Notes under the pieces: generated by a model | What the model was told of the DNA's origin: nothing | What the model saw: the letters and a program-made list of their open reading frames with translations, nothing else | Database searches by the model: none | Shown here: positions 8,062 to 14,866 of the stretch, piece by piece | How the letters are laid out: each line of letters opens with the position of its first letter | Numbering within the stretch: position 1 is the stretch's first letter | Assembly: GCA_004556345.1 (NCBI GenBank) | Contig: SFHQ01000015.1 | Coordinates: 1 to 38,977 of the forward strand | From: Clostridiales bacterium | GTDB lineage: Bacteria > Bacillota > Clostridia > Oscillospirales > Oscillospiraceae | DNA length: 38,977 nucleotides | Direction: 5' to 3' | Program-made: the position numbers and the translations under genes

Positions 8062-8170
8062 GAAGGCCATCGTTTTCCCATTGTAGCCCCGGTCAGGCCG
8101 GCTGTCAATGGCCGGGGGAGCGGCACGGACTATGTTTTGACCCGATGAGAGAGAAACCGCGCGAAGGGCC

Positions 8171-8199
8171 TTGTGTTTTTCGCGTGGGTTCGATATAAT
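8171..8199 (+). promoter_or_regulatory. Promoter of the OYE-family gene
   Basis: TTGTGT at 8171-8176, 17-base spacer, perfect TATAAT at 8194-8199. Confidence 0.7.
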
Positions 8200-8267
8200 G
8201 AAGTGTTCGCTGTTGACCAGCGACCGAAGGTTTCAGAATTTTTAACGTGATACAAAGGAGACTGCCC

Positions 8268-9365
8268 ATGCCTTCCAACCTCTTCTCTGCCGGCCAGATC
8301 GGCACCATGACCCTGCCCAACCGGGTCATCCGCTCCGCCACCCAGGACCCCTTTGGCCACCGGGACGGCACCTGCGCCCCCGAACAGGTCGCGCTCTACC
8401 GCGACATTGCCGCCGCCGGGACCGGCGCCATCATCACCGCTTACAGCTACATCTCCCCCGAGGCCCGCTCCACCGGCATCCAGGTCGGCTTCGCCACCGA
8501 GGAGCAGCGGGCCAGCCAGAAGGAAGTGCTGGACGCCGTGCACGAGGCAGGCGGCCGCCTGATCCTCCAGCTCATGCACGCCGGCATGAACGTCTTCATG
8601 CCCGAAAAGCACGTGGCCGGCGGCAAGCTCCTGGCCCCCACCGGCGGCCTGAAGGCCCCCAACGACATGGAGACCACCGAGATCACCGCCGAGGACATGG
8701 CCAAGATCAAGGCCGACTTCGTGGACGCTGCCAAGGCCGCCAAGGAACTCGGCTTCGACGGCATCCAGCTCCACTGCGCCCACGGCTATCTGCTCAGCCA
8801 GTTCCTGGACCCCAACACCAACCAGCGCACCGATGCATACGGCGGCAGCGCCGAGAACCGCTTCCGCTTCCCCGGCGAATGTCTCACCGCCATCCGCGAG
8901 GCGGTCGGCAAGGACTACCCCGTCCTCATCAAGGTCAACACCAACTGCGGCGGCGAGTACAAGGCCTCCTACGCCGAGGACATCCTCTACTTCTGCCGTC
9001 AGTTCGAGGCCCTGGGTGCCGACGCCATTGAGCTGTCCGGCTACAACTGGCTGGGCCTGGGCAAGAAGCAGGTGCCCACCTTCTACCTGGAGCAGGCCAA
9101 GGCCATCCGCCAGGAGGTCAAGATCCCCCTCATCCTGGTCGGCGGCGTGCGCGGGCCGGAGACGGTCCAGGCCATCCTGGACGCCGGCATCGAGTTTGTC
9201 TCCGCCTCCCGCCCCTTCATCTGCCAGCCTGACTTTGTCAAACACCTGGAGCAGGGCGAGGATTCTCCCTGCGTCGGCTGCACCAAGTGCCTGGGCAACA
9301 TCTGGGCCAAGGAGGGCCGCCGCTGCGTGAAGCACCCCATCCCGGCAGAGTTCGCGCAGGAGTAA
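8268..9365 (+). CDS. NADH:flavin oxidoreductase, old yellow enzyme family
   Basis: 365 residues forming an FMN-binding TIM barrel that reduces activated C=C bonds with NAD(P)H. Landmarks are LPNRVIRSAT (N-terminal FMN loop), LQLMHAG, the OYE signature HCAHGYLLSQFLDPNTNQRTD followed by AYGGSAENR, and the phosphate-binding region LVGGVRGPE / FVSASRPFI. The C-terminus has a CVGCTKCLG cluster plus a later Cys, resembling the 4Fe-4S motif of the larger 2-enoate/2,4-dienoyl-CoA reductases. The flavin and pyridine-nucleotide domains of those enzymes are absent, so a partner electron donor is possible. The ATG at 8268 follows AAAGGAG by 7 bases. The substrate is unknown. Confidence 0.88.
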   Translation: MPSNLFSAGQIGTMTLPNRVIRSATQDPFGHRDGTCAPEQVALYRDIAAAGTGAIITAYSYISPEARSTGIQVGFATEEQRASQKEVLDAVHEAGGRLILQLMHAGMNVFMPEKHVAGGKLLAPTGGLKAPNDMETTEITAEDMAKIKADFVDAAKAAKELGFDGIQLHCAHGYLLSQFLDPNTNQRTDAYGGSAENRFRFPGECLTAIREAVGKDYPVLIKVNTNCGGEYKASYAEDILYFCRQFEALGADAIELSGYNWLGLGKKQVPTFYLEQAKAIRQEVKIPLILVGGVRGPETVQAILDAGIEFVSASRPFICQPDFVKHLEQGEDSPCVGCTKCLGNIWAKEGRRCVKHPIPAEFAQE

Positions 9366-9384
9366 CTTCGCAGCAGGACCGTAT

Positions 9385-9489
9385 GTAGGGGCCGCAGACC
9401 CCTGCGGCCCTTTCGTCCAAAGTAGCACGATGTATGCTCAAACGGTACCACACGGCAGGTTTCGGGCCGCAGAGGTCTGCGGCCCCTAC
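9385..9489. repeat. 105-bp interspersed repeat, copy 1
   Basis: Bounded by GTAGGGGCCGCAG (9385-9397) and its inverse CTGCGGCCCCTAC (9477-9489). Each 26-bp end is itself a hairpin (GGGCCGCAG with CTGCGGCCC). It has the same length and the same ends as the copy at 19477-19581; its interior matches that copy only in the opposite orientation around CCTGCCG..GGTACC. It looks like a paired REP/BIME-like or MITE-like element. Confidence 0.8.
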
Positions 9490-9524
9490 GAAATGATACA
9501 AACCATGGAACAATGACCTGCCCC

Positions 9525-9553
9525 TTGACTTTTCTCATGATCTATGATAGGGT
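9525..9553 (+). promoter_or_regulatory. Possible promoter of the MATE exporter gene
   Basis: TTGACT at 9525-9530 with TAGGGT at 9548-9553 (17-base spacer). A better-looking TATGAT at 9543-9548 is too close to the -35. Confidence 0.3.
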
Positions 9554-9570
9554 AACCCCTGACAAAATGT

Positions 9571-9600
9571 GCGTGCACAGGACTTCGGTTCTGTGCACGC
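9571..9600 (+). promoter_or_regulatory. 13-bp hairpin with TTCG loop in the MATE leader
   Basis: GCGTGCACAGGAC, TTCG, GTTCTGTGCACGC (one G-T pair). No T run follows, so it is a leader structure or part of an attenuator rather than a plain terminator. Confidence 0.5.
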
Positions 9601-9673
9601 CCTCTTGTCCCGGTTTTTCTGGGTGGTTTTTCCGTACCAAAGCCTCCTCATTTCTTTGATTCAGGAGGTTCTT

Positions 9674-11053
9674 ATGGCACTCGAACACAACGCCTACCTG
9701 GGCCGGGATGACCTGGGAAAACTGCTGCGGTCCTTCTCCCTGCCCTGCATCCTGTCGCTGCTCGTCAGCGCCTTGTACAACATCGTCGATCAGATCTTCA
9801 TCGGCAACAGTGAGCTGGGGTACCTGGGCAACGCCGCCACGGGGGTGGTCTTCCCCCTGCTGATGGTCGCCATGGCCTTCGGCTGGTGCGTGGGGGACGG
9901 CTGCGCGGCCTACCTCAGCCTCTGCCAGGGCAAGGGCGACGCCCAGAGCTCCCACCGGTGCGTCGGCAGTGGGGTCACCATGACCTTTGCCGCCAGCGTC
10001 TTTCTGATGATCGTCTGCGGCATCTGGCAGGAGCCGCTGCTCCGCCTCTTTGGTGCCTCGGACACCACCATCGGCATGGCCATGGAGTATTTTACGATCC
10101 TGCTGGGGGCCTTCCCCTTCTACATGCTGACGAACTCCACCAACGGGTCGATCCGGGCCGACGGCAGCCCCAAGTACGCCATGCTCTCCACCGTCTCCGG
10201 TGCGGTGACGAACATCGTCCTGGACCCCATCTTCATCTTCGGCCTGCACTGGGGCATTAAGGGCGCGGCCTGGGCGACCGTGGCGGGGCAGGTCCTGTCC
10301 TTCGTCCTGAACGCCGCTTATCTCCTGCGGAAGACCAAGAGTTTCCAGCTGGAAAAGGCCAGTTTCAAACCCCATTGGCGGGTGTTTTTTGCGTCCGTCC
10401 AGCTGGGCATCTCGACCTTTGTGACGCAAATTTCCATCGTGGTCGTCTCCCTGGTCTGCAACCTCATGCTGTCGCACTACGGCACCCTGTCCGTCTACGG
10501 GCCGGACATCCCCATCTCCGTCATCAGCATCGAGACGAAGGTCTATACCATCGTCATCAACATCGTCGTCGGCGTGGTCCTGGGCGGCCAGCCCATTTTG
10601 GGCTATAACTACGGCGCGGAGAAATACGACCGCGTCCGCAAGACGTACCAGCTGATCCTGGCCACCACCCTGGCCGTGGGCCTTGCCGCCACGCTGGTCT
10701 TTGAGCTTTGCCCCCAGCTCGTCGTGGGCATTTTCGGTCAGGGCGACCCGCTGTATTGGGAGTTTGCCATCCAGACCTTCCGCGTCTTCCTCTCCCTCAT
10801 CACCTTCACCTGCTTTATCAAGATGACCTCCATCTTCTTCCAGGCCGTGGGCGAACCGGGGAAGGCGACCGCCGCCTCGCTCATCCGCGACCTGGCCTGC
10901 TTCGTCCCCCTGGCCCTGCTCCTGCCGCACAAGTTCGGCATCCAGGGCGTGCTCTACGCCGGCCCCGCGGCAGACGCCATCGCCATGCTGGTCGCCGTGG
11001 TGCTGACGGTCCGGTTCTTCCAACAGATGAACCGGCAGGCGAAGAAAGACTAA
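9674..11053 (+). CDS. MATE family multidrug/Na+ antiporter
   Basis: 459 residues with twelve predicted membrane helices in two related halves, usual for MATE exporters of the NorM/DinF/MepA type that expel cationic drugs or metabolites using Na+ or H+. The first half has LRSFSLPCILSLLVSALYNIVDQIFIG (helix 1-2 with the conserved P and VDxxF), then GDGCAAYLSLCQG. The second half has GISTFVTQISIVVVS, VVGVVLGGQPILGYNYGA and FFQAVGEPGKA, which match the MepA-like branch. The ATG at 9674 follows AGGAGG by 5 bases. The substrate is not predictable. The 9366-9673 gap upstream holds the 105-bp repeat and the leader hairpin. Confidence 0.92.
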   Translation: MALEHNAYLGRDDLGKLLRSFSLPCILSLLVSALYNIVDQIFIGNSELGYLGNAATGVVFPLLMVAMAFGWCVGDGCAAYLSLCQGKGDAQSSHRCVGSGVTMTFAASVFLMIVCGIWQEPLLRLFGASDTTIGMAMEYFTILLGAFPFYMLTNSTNGSIRADGSPKYAMLSTVSGAVTNIVLDPIFIFGLHWGIKGAAWATVAGQVLSFVLNAAYLLRKTKSFQLEKASFKPHWRVFFASVQLGISTFVTQISIVVVSLVCNLMLSHYGTLSVYGPDIPISVISIETKVYTIVINIVVGVVLGGQPILGYNYGAEKYDRVRKTYQLILATTLAVGLAATLVFELCPQLVVGIFGQGDPLYWEFAIQTFRVFLSLITFTCFIKMTSIFFQAVGEPGKATAASLIRDLACFVPLALLLPHKFGIQGVLYAGPAADAIAMLVAVVLTVRFFQQMNRQAKKD

Positions 11054-11126
11054 GTTTTCAGTTTTTCACACCCATGCGGAAAACGTATCTGCACACCTTC
11101 CAGGCGCAAAAAACGAAGGCCACGCC

Positions 11127-11155
11127 TTGACAGACGCGACCTTCTGGGCTATACT
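11127..11155 (+). promoter_or_regulatory. Strong promoter of the antisense RNA, type I TA locus A
   Basis: Perfect TTGACA at 11127-11132, 17-base spacer, TATACT at 11150-11155. No ORF follows; the RNA runs into a hairpin terminator facing the toxin gene. Confidence 0.85.
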
Positions 11156-11161
11156 GTATTC

Positions 11162-11254
11162 AGCAGGAGACAGCTGGCAACGGTTGGCTCCCGAACAGAA
11201 CTATGTCAAAGACGATAGTAACCGCTTGGTGGCCGCCAGGCGGTTACTTCTCTC
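11162..11254 (+). ncRNA. Putative antitoxin RNA of type I TA locus A
   Basis: About 93 nt from the predicted start to the T-rich end. It contains a 5' hairpin (about 11164-11192, GCAA loop, ending CGGTTGGCTCC) and a 12-bp terminator hairpin (11218-11229 with 11236-11247). It is convergent with the small toxin gene and overlaps its last codons and 3' UTR. The same order and the identical strings CGGTTGGCTC and GGTGGCCGCC recur in locus B at 38.2-38.3 kb. This matches the Fst/holin-like type I toxin arrangement. Confidence 0.7.
11218..11247. terminator. Shared bidirectional terminator hairpin, locus A
   Basis: GTAACCGC pairs with GCGGTTAC, extended inward by TTGG/CCAG around a 6-base loop. The toxin stop codon TAA (11246-11244) lies inside the stem. 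Confidence 0.75.
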
Positions 11255-11363
11255 TATCGTCCTTGCCCTTCTTTTTCCCGATTCTCTCGGAAACTTCCAG
11301 TAAAAGCGCAGAAACTGCAACTCCTGTCTGAATGATCTCGCAAATCACGGAAAGCAAAGACAC
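11244..11363 (-). CDS. Small holin-like (Hol_Tox/Fst-type) membrane toxin
   Basis: 39 residues, too short for usual gene calls. From GTG at 11363 it reads MSLLSVICEIIQTG, then a hydrophobic VAVSALLLEV, then a basic tail RIGKKKGKDDREK. One transmembrane helix plus a Lys-rich charged tail is the layout of type I holin-like toxins that depolarise the membrane. A purine-rich ribosome site GGGAGGGGGG lies about 7 bases upstream. A promoter TTGCAA, 17-base spacer, CATAAT (11517-11522, 11494-11499) would give a leader of about 125 nt. Repression is probably by the convergent RNA. The toxin role is inferred from architecture. Confidence 0.7.
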   Translation of the reverse strand: MSLLSVICEIIQTGVAVSALLLEVSERIGKKKGKDDREK

Positions 11364-11493
11364 AAAAACTCCCCCCTCCCTTGGGATCAGGGGTGCTGAG
11401 AGGTGCAACCCCCGGAATGAAATATACTTGGGGGAGACACAACCGCCGAACCAGCGTGCCTATCACGCCGTTTACATGGCACAGCTTGATTTG

Positions 11494-11522
11494 ATTATGT
11501 CACAAAACGACAAAATTTGCAA
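11494..11522 (-). promoter_or_regulatory. Promoter of the locus A toxin
   Basis: TTGCAA at 11517-11522, 17-base spacer, CATAAT at 11494-11499. The locus B toxin promoter has the same -35 hexamer. Confidence 0.55.
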
Positions 11523-11579
11523 TATCCATCTTTCTTACTCTGTCAGCCGGTTCTCCGTGCCCCAGGCGAAGAAAGCATA

Positions 11580-11605
11580 AGTTTTCCACAGGGGTGTGGA
11601 AAACT
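11580..11605. terminator. 11-bp inverted repeat AGTTTTCCACA / TGTGGAAAACT
   Basis: Perfect arms at 11580-11590 and 11595-11605 around GGGG. It lies between the type I locus and the DUF169 terminator and has no clear T run. The rest of 11405-11703 shows no convincing gene. Confidence 0.45.
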
Positions 11606-11607
11606 GT

Positions 11608-11655
11608 TTTACAAAACACAAACCGTCCGTGCGGAGTAGGTTCGCACGGACGGTT
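11608..11655 (-). terminator. Terminator of the DUF169 gene
   Basis: 13-bp perfect stem (11621-11633 with 11643-11655), followed on the minus strand by TTTGTGTTTTG. Confidence 0.8.
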
Positions 11656-11703
11656 TGCGTTTCCGGGGGGCTCTATGGATCAAGTCAGCCGGAGAAGGCA
11701 CGC

Positions 11704-12468
11704 TCACAGGCGCTTCTCGATTTCCCGCCAGCTGTGGGTGGTCAGGCAGCTTTTGTCCAGGTCCTTGTGCAGGTTCTCCCATAGCCGGTATGGCAGCGTG
11801 AGGGAGAGGCAGTCTTTGAGGGCGGCGCGGCGCTGGGAAATGTCAAACAGGCCCATGATCGCGCAAGGCTCCTCCTGGTCGAGCTGCCCGGCGGCATATA
11901 GGATCGACTGGCACGCCGCACCAAAGGGGGCCAGCGTGTTGATCCGTTTTCCGTTGTGAAAGCCCAGCATCGTGACCAGGGCCGAGATCTGGTCCGGGTT
12001 GGCGAAGAGGTAGACCAGATCGGGCGTTCCGACCTCGTCCCATCTGTGCAGGGGCGCAAAGACGATGCGGGGATACGCCCTGTCCGAAAAGGGCGTGCTT
12101 TCTTTCCATCGCAGCCCGACCTCTTCATCGCAGAAGAAGCGTTCCCCCTCCCGCATCATCTCTTTGGTCTTCTCCGGTAGCCCCTCTGGCACATGCGCCC
12201 CCATGCCCTGGGAAAGCAGCCGGTGGATGTTCGGGTTTCCTCTGGTATAGCCATCCCCGAAGCAGGCCCCGACCGCACCGCCCGGACAGGTGCAGCCCGC
12301 CTCGTCCATCCCGATGATCTTCCCACGGGAGGCCGACATCAGCAGGGGAAGCACGCAGTTTCGCTTGTTCGGGGACGGGGTAAACTCACACGCAGCCGTC
12401 GTGTTCCCCAAAAAGACCCCCACGGGTTCCCAGGTCAAGTGCAGCATGTTGACCAGTTGTGTGTTCAT
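11704..12468 (-). CDS. DUF169 family protein
   Basis: 254 residues. It matches the DUF169 (COG2043) family by the start 'NMLHLTWEPVGVFLG', the cysteine-rich segment GCTCPGGAVGACFG, the PRIVFAPLHRWDE block, the VYLFANPDQISALV motif and LAPFGAACQSILY with a conserved Cys. The family has no proven biochemical role; conserved cysteines suggest metal or cofactor binding. The ATG at 12468 has GAAGG about 8 bases upstream. It stands alone between a terminator and the PIN toxin terminator hairpin. Confidence 0.8.
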   Translation of the reverse strand: MNTQLVNMLHLTWEPVGVFLGNTTAACEFTPSPNKRNCVLPLLMSASRGKIIGMDEAGCTCPGGAVGACFGDGYTRGNPNIHRLLSQGMGAHVPEGLPEKTKEMMREGERFFCDEEVGLRWKESTPFSDRAYPRIVFAPLHRWDEVGTPDLVYLFANPDQISALVTMLGFHNGKRINTLAPFGAACQSILYAAGQLDQEEPCAIMGLFDISQRRAALKDCLSLTLPYRLWENLHKDLDKSCLTTHSWREIEKRL

Positions 12469-12511
12469 AAGCGGCCCTTCTTTCTATCTTGTGTAGCGGT
12501 TCATGTTAAAC

Positions 12512-12528
12512 CAGGATGATCCATCCTG
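12512..12528 (-). terminator. Small hairpin after the PIN toxin gene
   Basis: CAGGATG pairs with CATCCTG around a 3-base loop; GTTT follows on the minus strand. Weak. Confidence 0.4.
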
Positions 12529-12543
12529 TCACTCTAAACTTTG

Positions 12544-12951
12544 TCAGAGCCTTGCCAGCAACTCGCTGGGAGTAACGGCGGGGACTTTGCTGATGAGAAA
12601 GTCCTTAATATTTCGGGTAACGATGAAATCCGCCTTGATGCGGCTGGCGCAGACCATTTGCAGGGCGTCCTCATAGTCCCGCGGCTGCATGGCCGCAGCC
12701 TTTTTCAAGTCCTCTGCTTTTAAGTCCTCTATGCTGAACAGCAGAGAGAGCTGGTCAATGACCTGCTTGGTCTTGACCGGGTCCAGTTCTTTCCGAAGGA
12801 TATAGACGATGTTCGGAATGGATAGGGCGGAGAGATGGCCGTCCAGCTTCTCCACCTCGCAGAGCTTCCACACCTTGGAAGCGTCCGCAAGAAACGGCTC
12901 TCTGGCACAGAGCACATCCAATATAACGTTGGTATCAAGGAGCACTCTCAT
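12544..12951 (-). CDS. PIN-domain toxin (VapC-like ribonuclease)
   Basis: 135 residues, typical PIN toxin size. MRVLLDTNVILDVL gives the first catalytic Asp. The central region has SALSIPNIVYILRKEL, and YEDALQMVCASRIKADFIVTRNIKDF supplies the later acidic residues (E/D of YEDAL, and D after the VTRN motif). PIN toxins are Mg2+-dependent endoribonucleases. The ATG at 12951 overlaps the end of the upstream antitoxin gene by 17 bases, so the pair is translated from one mRNA. An in-frame upstream start at 12990 is less likely. Confidence 0.88.
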   Translation of the reverse strand: MRVLLDTNVILDVLCAREPFLADASKVWKLCEVEKLDGHLSALSIPNIVYILRKELDPVKTKQVIDQLSLLFSIEDLKAEDLKKAAAMQPRDYEDALQMVCASRIKADFIVTRNIKDFLISKVPAVTPSELLARL

Positions 12952-13168
12952 ATTTTGCAGCCCTTTCTGCCCGAATGGCTTTGTCGTCATAGTCCCCTTT
13001 CAGCACGCCGGTGAGGGCATCCGTCAGAAAAGAAACGCTGCGCTCCTTGGATATGAGCCGGGCCACCTCGGCCCCGTTCTTGAGCACGATGATCTCATCC
13101 CCCAACTGAACGGCTTGCAGGTATTTTCCAAAGTTGTTTTGCAAGTCGGTGGTAGTGACTGCAATCAT
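12935..13168 (-). CDS. YefM/Phd-family antitoxin
   Basis: 77 residues. The N-terminus MIAVTTTDLQNNFGKYLQAV, then LGDEIIVLKNGAEVARLISKE, is the Phd/YefM DNA-binding fold. The C-terminal stretch after residue 50 would wrap the PIN toxin. The ATG at 13168 follows AGGAGG (about 6 bases). As in other type II pairs the antitoxin likely represses its own promoter; a perfect 14-bp palindrome sits in that promoter's spacer. Confidence 0.88.
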   Translation of the reverse strand: MIAVTTTDLQNNFGKYLQAVQLGDEIIVLKNGAEVARLISKERSVSFLTDALTGVLKGDYDDKAIRAERAAKYESAP

Positions 13169-13213
13169 AGTATGACCTCCTATCCTCATGGTCGTTTATT
13201 TATCACTAAAATC

Positions 13214-13242
13214 ATAATACTCTATTTTAGCTAAAATGTCAA
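13214..13242 (-). promoter_or_regulatory. Promoter and operator of the YefM-PIN operon
   Basis: TTGACA at 13237-13242, 17-base spacer, TATTAT at 13214-13219. The spacer contains the perfect palindrome ATTTTAGCTAAAAT (13224-13237), well placed as the binding site of the antitoxin. Confidence 0.8.
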
Positions 13243-13282
13243 TTTCCTATTCTAAAAATCGTTCCAACGATCCATTTTTATA

Positions 13283-13340
13283 ACATTAATGTGAATAACT
13301 TCTGAAAAACAAAAGTTTTTCACATTGATGTAAATAACTT
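13283..13340. repeat. 19-bp direct repeat flanking a hairpin upstream of the ATPase gene
   Basis: Copies at 13283-13301 and 13322-13340 match in 17 of 19 bases and are spaced 39 bases apart. Between them lies an 8-bp hairpin (13303-13310 with 13315-13322). The second copy runs into the -35 at 13339, so it could be an operator. Confidence 0.65.
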
Positions 13341-13367
13341 TACTTCTTGCCGGTGGTGTGCTATCCT
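13339..13367 (+). promoter_or_regulatory. Promoter of the AAA/DUF4143 gene
   Basis: TTTACT at 13339-13344, 17-base spacer, TATCCT at 13362-13367. Confidence 0.5.
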
Positions 13368-13393
13368 AGTTCCATAAGGATGGTGAGCACAGG

Positions 13394-14701
13394 ATGGAAC
13401 TAAAAAACAGAGCGCAGTATCTCAACAAGCTGATTTCCGTGCAGGATATGGACGTCATCAAGGTCGTGACCGGCATCCGGCGCTGCGGCAAGTCCAGCCT
13501 GCTGAAGCTGATGATGGCGCATTTACGGCAGCAGGGCGTCACAGAGGACCAGCTTCTCTCGATGAATTTTGAGTCCATGCGGTTTGCCGACCTGGACGGC
13601 AAGGGTCTGTATCAATACGTCATGGAACGCGCCCCCCAGGGTAAACGGTTCTATCTCTTTCTGGACGAGGTGCAGAAGATAACGGATTGGCAGAACGCCG
13701 TCAATTCCTTCCGTGTGGACCTGGACTGTGATATTTATGTGACCGGCTCCAACGCCTACCTGCTCTCGTCGGAATTGTCTACCTATCTCTCCGGCCGTTA
13801 TGTGGAGATCAAGATGCTCCCCCTCTCCTTCCGGGAATTTTTGGACTTTCACGGCTATTCTCTGGAAGCCTACAAAGCCCCCAACGGCACGGTGAAACAG
13901 CGGGCCAAGGGGAAAGACGGGGAGGCCTACGCCCTGCGGGACCTCTTTGAAGCCTACGCCCAGTTCGGCGGGATGCCAGGGCTAGCGGGGGCCGAGCTGG
14001 AGCAGGAGCGGGCCAACATGCTGCTGGACGGCATCTATTCCGCCGTGGTCGTGCGGGACATTTTAGAGCGCGGCAAACACAAGGAACAGCGGGCCGTCAC
14101 GGACGCGCTTTTGCTCCGCAAGATCATTCTGTTCCTGGCGGACAACATCGGCAACAACACCTCGGCGGCGTCCATCGGGCGGACACTGGTCAATGAGGGC
14201 CTGCTGGACAACGGCAGGAAAAGCAAACCGGCGGTGCAGACGATCTCCGCATATATCAATGCTCTCTTGGAATCCTACATCTTCTATGAGGTCAAACGCT
14301 TTGACATCAAGGGGAAAGATTACCTGCGGACGCTGGGGAAATACTACATCGTCGATCCCGGCCTGCGGACCTATCTGCTGGGCAACCGGGGCGGCGACGT
14401 GGGACACATCCTGGAAAACATCGTCTACCTGGAGCTGCTGCGGCGGGGCTATGAAGTCGCCATCGGTAAAGTCGGGGACAAAGAGATCGACTTCATCGCC
14501 ACTAAAATGAACGAGAAAAAATATATCCAAGTGACCGACAACATGAACGCCCCCGAAACCCGTGTGCGGGAGTTGGCCCCCCTGCAAGCCATCCCCGACA
14601 ACTATGAAAAAATCGTCATTGCCATGGACTGTGACCTCATCCAGGACGTGGACGGCATCCAAATCATCAAAGCGCTGGACTTTTTGCTCAGCGAAACCTA
14701 A
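13394..14701 (+). CDS. AAA_14 / DUF4143 family ATPase
   Basis: 435 residues, full length. The N-terminal AAA domain has the Walker A loop TGIRRCGKSSL (about residues 26-36), Walker B LFLDEVQKI (about 90-98) and sensor TGSNAYLLSSELS, followed by the family motif SGRYVEIKMLPLSFREFL. The C-terminal DUF4143 domain (about 220-400) ends in a restriction-nuclease-like segment, GYEVAIGKVGDKEIDFIA. These proteins are very common in gut anaerobes and their cellular function is unknown. It starts at an ATG 17 bases after AAGGATGG. It is monocistronic, with a terminator right after. Confidence 0.9.
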   Translation: MELKNRAQYLNKLISVQDMDVIKVVTGIRRCGKSSLLKLMMAHLRQQGVTEDQLLSMNFESMRFADLDGKGLYQYVMERAPQGKRFYLFLDEVQKITDWQNAVNSFRVDLDCDIYVTGSNAYLLSSELSTYLSGRYVEIKMLPLSFREFLDFHGYSLEAYKAPNGTVKQRAKGKDGEAYALRDLFEAYAQFGGMPGLAGAELEQERANMLLDGIYSAVVVRDILERGKHKEQRAVTDALLLRKIILFLADNIGNNTSAASIGRTLVNEGLLDNGRKSKPAVQTISAYINALLESYIFYEVKRFDIKGKDYLRTLGKYYIVDPGLRTYLLGNRGGDVGHILENIVYLELLRRGYEVAIGKVGDKEIDFIATKMNEKKYIQVTDNMNAPETRVRELAPLQAIPDNYEKIVIAMDCDLIQDVDGIQIIKALDFLLSET

Positions 14702-14703
14702 CA

Positions 14704-14739
14704 AAAGCTCCGCTCGGAACAACCAGGGCGGAGCTTTTT
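14704..14739 (+). terminator. Terminator of the AAA/DUF4143 gene
   Basis: 10-bp perfect stem (14704-14713 with 14728-14737) with a T5 tail. Confidence 0.88.
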
Positions 14740-14787
14740 CATCCCGGCCAGCAAATCCTTTTTCCCGTTTTTTCTCTCCCCTCTCCC

Positions 14788-14816
14788 TTGCAGAGTAGCG
14801 CAAGCCATGATAAAAT
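14788..14816 (+). promoter_or_regulatory. Promoter of prfC-udk-asnS
   Basis: TTGCAG at 14788-14793, 17-base spacer, TAAAAT at 14811-14816. Confidence 0.6.
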
Positions 14817-14866
14817 AAAGGGTAAATTATCTCAAAGCACTTCAAAACCCAGAGGAGGACGATCCT

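Noticed and set aside
9542..11023. 493-residue frame antisense to the MATE gene
   Set aside because: No start site and low-complexity Asp/Gly/His composition; the plus strand encodes a clear MATE protein.
11254..11466. 70-residue frame overlapping locus A
   Set aside because: Other frame of the small toxin gene, with scattered Cys/Phe and no ribosome site; the 39-residue frame has the membrane helix and site.
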